Shown here one piece after another: positions 5,217-8,520 of a DNA stretch of 8,520 nt. The notes beneath the pieces were generated by a model. The model saw nothing but the letters and a program-made list of their open reading frames with translations, was not told where the DNA came from and did not search any database. Made by a program: the position numbers and the translations under genes. Origin of the DNA: Acidobacteriaceae bacterium (GTDB lineage: Bacteria; Acidobacteriota; Terriglobia; Bryobacterales; Bryobacteraceae); NCBI GenBank assembly GCA_019245255.1, contig JAFARV010000785.1, positions 1-8,520 on the forward strand, read 5' to 3'. Numbering within the stretch: the first letter of the stretch is position 1; each line of letters begins with the position of its first letter.

Positions 5217-7631
5217 ATGATGACGAGCAATTTTCGGAATTTTCTGATGAGTGGGAGGATCGCGCGCAAAGCTTTCCTCGTCGTAGGTGCTGTGACGCTC
5301 GGGGTTGCAATGTTTGCACAGAGCCCCGGCGACTTGCTCAACACCGGAGTCGAGACGGACAGGGCAGTTGGGCAGGAGAATACTGCCGATTCTGATGCTT
5401 TTGGCAGTTTCCCCGCGATGCCCGCGGCAAACAGTTTGACGCGAACACGACAGATGCTTGAGCCCGCGACCATACCGTCGCGCGGCGGAAGCAACGAGTC
5501 GCTCGAAATGACCCGGCCCGCAAACGAGAGACCCAATGATTCCCGAAAGCTTAAGGCCGAACCGCCCAGTGAGTTTCAGAAGTTCGTGAAAACTTCGGCG
5601 GGAATGGAACTGCCGATCTTCGGAGCATCGCTCTTCGAGCAGGTTCCGTCCACTTTTGCACCGGTAGACAGGATTCCCGTCGCCCCTGATTACACCGTAG
5701 GACCAGGCGACGAACTAGACCTTCGTGTCTGGGGGCAAATCAATAGCAGTCAGCGGCTGGTGGTGGATCGGACCGGCGACGTGTTCCTGCCCCAGGTGGG
5801 ACGGATTCGGCTGGCAGGCCTGCGGTTTGTCGATGTAGAACCGACCATCAAGACGAATATCGGGCGAGTGTTCCGCAACTTTGACATGAGCGTGAATATG
5901 GGCCAGCTGCGTTCCATTCAGGTGTTTGTCATGGGTCGTGCACGGCGCCCTGGAACTTACACTGTCAGCGCGTTGAGCACGTTGGTGAATGCCCTGTTTG
6001 TCTCGGGCGGTCCTTCGTCGCAGGGCTCGATGCGAAACATTCAGTTGAAGCGAAGCGGGCAGGTGGTGACCAGATTCGATTTCTACGATCTGCTGCTACG
6101 AGGCGATAAAACGAAAGACCTCGCGCTTCAGCCTGGTGACGTCATTTATATCCCGCCCGTCGGTCCGCAAGTCGCGGTTGGAGGAAGTGTTGAGAGCCCG
6201 GCTGTTTACGAGATTGCTCCGAACACAAGCTTGGGAGAGGTGCTCAGCTTCGCAGGAGGCTTGTCGCCGGTAGCGGCCGGCCAGCACGCCGTTTTGGAAC
6301 GCGTCGACCAGCGAGCCACACTGGGAGCAGAGAACCTTGAACTGAACGCCGATGGCCTGGAGACGGCACTGCAGGATGGCGATATTGTGAAGCTGCTGCA
6401 AGTAGTGCCGAAATTCAACAAAACCGTAGCGCTGAAAGGCAATGTGGCCGATCCGGTGCGCCTACCCTGGCACGAGGGTATGAAGGTCAGCGATGTGATT
6501 CCTGATAAACAGGCGTTGCTAACGCGGAACTTCTGGGAAGAGCACAACACCTTGACGTCCGGTTCCTCGGAACACAAAGACGAGTCGCGCGATGGCGCGA
6601 GCGACCGATCACTCGCCGCCAGCACAACCGGACGTGTAACTACAGTAAAGCGTGAGTTCACGAGCAAAAACGATCTGCAACCACCGGCGCCGGATATTAA
6701 TTGGAACTACGCCGCCATCGAGCGCCTCGATGCGGGTAATTTGACGACACATCTGATTGCGTTCAACCTCGGGAAGGCAGTGCTCGACCGGGATCCCGCA
6801 TCCGATCTGTCATTACAGCCGGGCGATGTCATCAATGTGTTCTCTAAGGCCGACTTCGTGACTCCGCTTTCCGAACAGACGAGATACGTACGACTGGAAG
6901 GCGAAGTGAAGATGGCTGGTGTGTACTCGGTGCAGCCCGGCGAAACGCTCAGGCAGGTTCTCGAGCGTGCTGGCGGGCTGACCGATAAAGCTTACCTCTT
7001 CGGATCAGCCTTTACGCGTGAATCGACACGGAAAGATCAGCAGAAAAGGTTGAACGACTATATCGATCAACTGGAACGCGACATTGAGCAGAGTGCAGCA
7101 GCATTGCCCTCGAAGAGCACATCGCCGATGCAGGAGCAGAGTGCGCGGATGTCTCTCACAACCGAAAAAGAAGCATTGGAGAAGCTGCGAGCAACACCGG
7201 CGACCGGACGTGTTGTTTTGAATTTACAGCCCGACGCAAATGGCGTTAGTGCACTGCCGGATTTGCCGCTCGAGAACGGTGATCGTTTTGTCATTCCAAG
7301 CGCCCCGGCAACGGTCAACGTTATGGGCACGGTCTACAATCAGTCGACCCTGCTCTACAAAGAGAACTCGAGTATTCGCGAGTATCTCGATGAAGCCGGT
7401 GGGCCAACGCGGTTTGCAGACGAAAAGCATATCTTCGTGATTCAAGCCGATGGATCGGTGACCTCACGCGCGAATGGCGGGCACTTTTTGAATGAGCGAA
7501 TTCATGCCGGCGACACAGTCGTGGTACCCGCAAATGTGTTGAAGACTTCAAAGATGCGCGCCGTGCTCGACTGGTCACAGGTCGTCAGCGGCTTGGGTGT
7601 GGGCGCTGCCGCCGTGAACGTTCTGAAGTAA
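5217..7631 (+). CDS. Multi-SLBB polysaccharide export protein (Wza-like)
   Basis: An 804-residue protein. An N-terminal hydrophobic segment (about 17-34) looks like a signal sequence, followed by a low-complexity, polar linker to about 115. The polysaccharide-export domain is at 155-230 (YTVGPGDELDLRVWG, then a DRTGDVFLPQVGRI turn). About five SLBB-type beta-grasp units follow, each opening with a V.G.V..PG.Y-like strand and closing with a PGDVI-like turn: near 234-313, 318-395, 402-545, 556-692 and 698-770. The third carries a charged insert (about 440-500) and the fourth a helical, coiled-coil-like insert (about 600-660). The C-terminus (782-804) could be an amphipathic helix like the one by which Wza crosses the outer membrane. 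The protein is over twice the length of E. coli Wza (about 380) and contains no cysteine, so it cannot be a lipoprotein. ATG 5217 is used; ATG 5247, with a weak GGA 8 bases upstream, gives a tighter signal peptide. Likely forms the export conduit. Confidence 0.88.
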   Translation: MMTSNFRNFLMSGRIARKAFLVVGAVTLGVAMFAQSPGDLLNTGVETDRAVGQENTADSDAFGSFPAMPAANSLTRTRQMLEPATIPSRGGSNESLEMTRPANERPNDSRKLKAEPPSEFQKFVKTSAGMELPIFGASLFEQVPSTFAPVDRIPVAPDYTVGPGDELDLRVWGQINSSQRLVVDRTGDVFLPQVGRIRLAGLRFVDVEPTIKTNIGRVFRNFDMSVNMGQLRSIQVFVMGRARRPGTYTVSALSTLVNALFVSGGPSSQGSMRNIQLKRSGQVVTRFDFYDLLLRGDKTKDLALQPGDVIYIPPVGPQVAVGGSVESPAVYEIAPNTSLGEVLSFAGGLSPVAAGQHAVLERVDQRATLGAENLELNADGLETALQDGDIVKLLQVVPKFNKTVALKGNVADPVRLPWHEGMKVSDVIPDKQALLTRNFWEEHNTLTSGSSEHKDESRDGASDRSLAASTTGRVTTVKREFTSKNDLQPPAPDINWNYAAIERLDAGNLTTHLIAFNLGKAVLDRDPASDLSLQPGDVINVFSKADFVTPLSEQTRYVRLEGEVKMAGVYSVQPGETLRQVLERAGGLTDKAYLFGSAFTRESTRKDQQKRLNDYIDQLERDIEQSAAALPSKSTSPMQEQSARMSLTTEKEALEKLRATPATGRVVLNLQPDANGVSALPDLPLENGDRFVIPSAPATVNVMGTVYNQSTLLYKENSSIREYLDEAGGPTRFADEKHIFVIQADGSVTSRANGGHFLNERIHAGDTVVVPANVLKTSKMRAVLDWSQVVSGLGVGAAAVNVLK

Positions 7632-7651
7632 CAAAACCAATTCTAATGTGT

Positions 7652-7682
7652 AAAAGGCGGGACGGAAACGTTCCCGCCTTTT
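7652..7682 (+). terminator. Rho-independent terminator after the export gene
   Basis: AAAAGGCGGGA (7652-7662) pairs perfectly with TCCCGCCTTTT (7672-7682). Two further C-G pairs across a bulged T close a GAAA tetraloop. The stem is GC-rich, the right arm ends in TTTTCT, and it lies 20 bases after the stop codon. The flanking A-run and T-run mean it could work in both directions. It separates the Wzi/SLBB genes from the sugar transferase, which therefore probably has its own promoter. Confidence 0.88.
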
Positions 7683-7771
7683 CTGCTTCCTGAGCGCAAT
7701 TCGAACCCTGCGCGTGTCCTTCGGGTGACCTGGAATCGAGACTTTCGCCTCGGCCTCGGCACTAAATGATG

Positions 7772-7790
7772 TGCCTTGCTAATCAAGGCA
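7772..7790 (+). promoter_or_regulatory. Perfect 7-bp inverted repeat upstream of the sugar transferase
   Basis: TGCCTTG (7772-7778) and CAAGGCA (7784-7790) are perfect inverted arms around CTAAT, ending 36 bases before the proposed ATG at 7827. Size and position fit a dimeric repressor/activator site or a leader hairpin. No T-run follows, so it is not a terminator. I saw no convincing -35/-10 boxes in 7683-7826, and no small gene in that stretch. Confidence 0.4.
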
Positions 7791-7826
7791 GACGCATTGC
7801 TCGATTGAAGTCACACGGCGTTCGAA

Positions 7827-8520
7827 ATGCAGATATTAAGTGATCAGTATTCCGGTTCAGAGAGCAAACACGCGCGATCCGGCGCGGTGAGCTTGCTTGC
7901 GGTGTACGAATCCAACGGTGCCGGAGCAGTATTACACGATTGTCTTGGTTCGGACGATGACGAGGTCGAATGGTCTCGCGTTGCGACCCACTCATGCTGG
8001 TCGAATTCCCCATTCAAGCGAGTCTTTGATTTTGTGTTCGCGTTCATCGCCGTGGTGCTGTTTGCACCCGTCATGCTGATGACAGCTTTAGCCGTTAAAC
8101 TTTCGTCGCGAGGCCCAATACTGTTCAAGCAGACTCGCGTTAGCAAAGCCGGCTCGCAGTTCACCATCTACAAATTCCGATCGATGCGCGTCGAAAGAGA
8201 TGCCGAAGGCCCTTGTGTCACAAAGGCGGGCGACAGCCGGCTGACCTGTATCGGCGGCACACTTCGACGTTTCAAGCTTGACGAGCTTCCGCAATTGTTC
8301 AATGTGCTCAAGGGTGACATGTCCATCGTCGGTCCCCGGCCAAAGGTGCCGCACCATCAGACATATGAATTGCGGTTCCGGCCGGGAATTACGGGCGCGG
8401 CCAGTCTGGCGTTCCGCAATGAAGAGGAATTGCTGCACCGGCTGCCCTCTGAAGCGCTCGACGCTTATCAGGTGCATGTGCTGATGCCTCTGAAAGCAAC
8501 ACTCGACCGGCGGTACATGA
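7827..8520 (+). CDS. Bacterial sugar transferase, small monotopic phosphoglycosyl transferase (3' end outside the window)
   Basis: 231 codons from ATG 7827, still open at the window edge. Residues 1-62 are a polar extension with an acidic patch (GSDDDEVE). KRVFD (64-68) then opens the family core: a membrane-embedded hydrophobic segment 68-91 with a central Pro (P81), RGPILFKQTRV (95-105), YKFRSM (115-120), the catalytic D152-E153 pair in LDELPQLFNVLKGDMS, VGPRP (168-172) and RPGITG (185-190). These enzymes transfer a sugar phosphate from a UDP-sugar to undecaprenyl phosphate at the inner membrane, the first step of exopolysaccharide or O-antigen assembly. The four-helix N-terminal region of WbaP/WcaJ-type proteins is absent, so this is the short PglC-like form. 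An in-frame TGA at 7806 bounds the start; no good Shine-Dalgarno precedes the ATG. The sugar specificity cannot be read. It lies just after the export gene, fitting one exopolysaccharide locus. Confidence 0.9.
   Translation, partial: MQILSDQYSGSESKHARSGAVSLLAVYESNGAGAVLHDCLGSDDDEVEWSRVATHSCWSNSPFKRVFDFVFAFIAVVLFAPVMLMTALAVKLSSRGPILFKQTRVSKAGSQFTIYKFRSMRVERDAEGPCVTKAGDSRLTCIGGTLRRFKLDELPQLFNVLKGDMSIVGPRPKVPHHQTYELRFRPGITGAASLAFRNEEELLHRLPSEALDAYQVHVLMPLKATLDRRYM

Noticed and set aside
7741..7762. CCTCGG tandem in CGCCTCGGCCTCGGCAC as a repeat array
   Set aside because: Only two copies of a 6-base unit; too short to be a meaningful repeat or CRISPR element.

Overview
The window looks like chromosomal DNA of a Gram-negative bacterium. 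Outer-membrane exopolysaccharide proteins (Wzi-type barrel, Wza/SLBB-type export protein) and moderately high GC with dense coding point that way. The particular mix (a Wzi-family protein, a very long multi-SLBB export protein, a small phosphoglycosyl transferase, and an orphan nucleotidyltransferase beside a TIM-barrel isomerase) reminds me of Acidobacteriota. That placement is inference from protein style, not a marker-based assignment.

Layout. Bases 1-172 are the last 56 codons of leuS (leucyl-tRNA synthetase) on the + strand. Facing it on the - strand is a two-gene unit, 1766 to 188: an orphan nucleotidyltransferase-fold protein, then a sugar-phosphate isomerase/epimerase-like TIM barrel. 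The second gene's strong Shine-Dalgarno sequence overlaps the first gene's stop codon. A divergent, mostly non-coding stretch (about 1767-1911) separates this unit from a + strand series: a membrane-anchored hybrid histidine kinase (1912-3303), a Wzi-like capsule assembly protein (3419-5119), an SLBB-rich polysaccharide export protein (5217-7631), a clear intrinsic terminator (7652-7682), and the 5' part of a bacterial sugar transferase (7827 to the window end).

How the parts fit. The sugar transferase would start the polymer by loading a sugar phosphate onto undecaprenyl phosphate. The SLBB protein would form the periplasmic/outer-membrane export conduit. The Wzi-like barrel would help organise or anchor the secreted polysaccharide at the surface. 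The kinase is the likely local sensor/regulator, although its target is not in the window. This is the edge of an exopolysaccharide/capsule locus that probably continues past base 8520.

Most notable observation: the kinase core is intact (H, N, G1 and G2 boxes), but its C-terminal receiver domain has lost the phospho-accepting Asp (Gly), the conserved Lys (Asn), the Thr/Ser (Gly) and one acidic-pocket residue. It looks like a pseudo-receiver. I see no CRISPR array, tRNA, rRNA, insertion sequence or phage gene.
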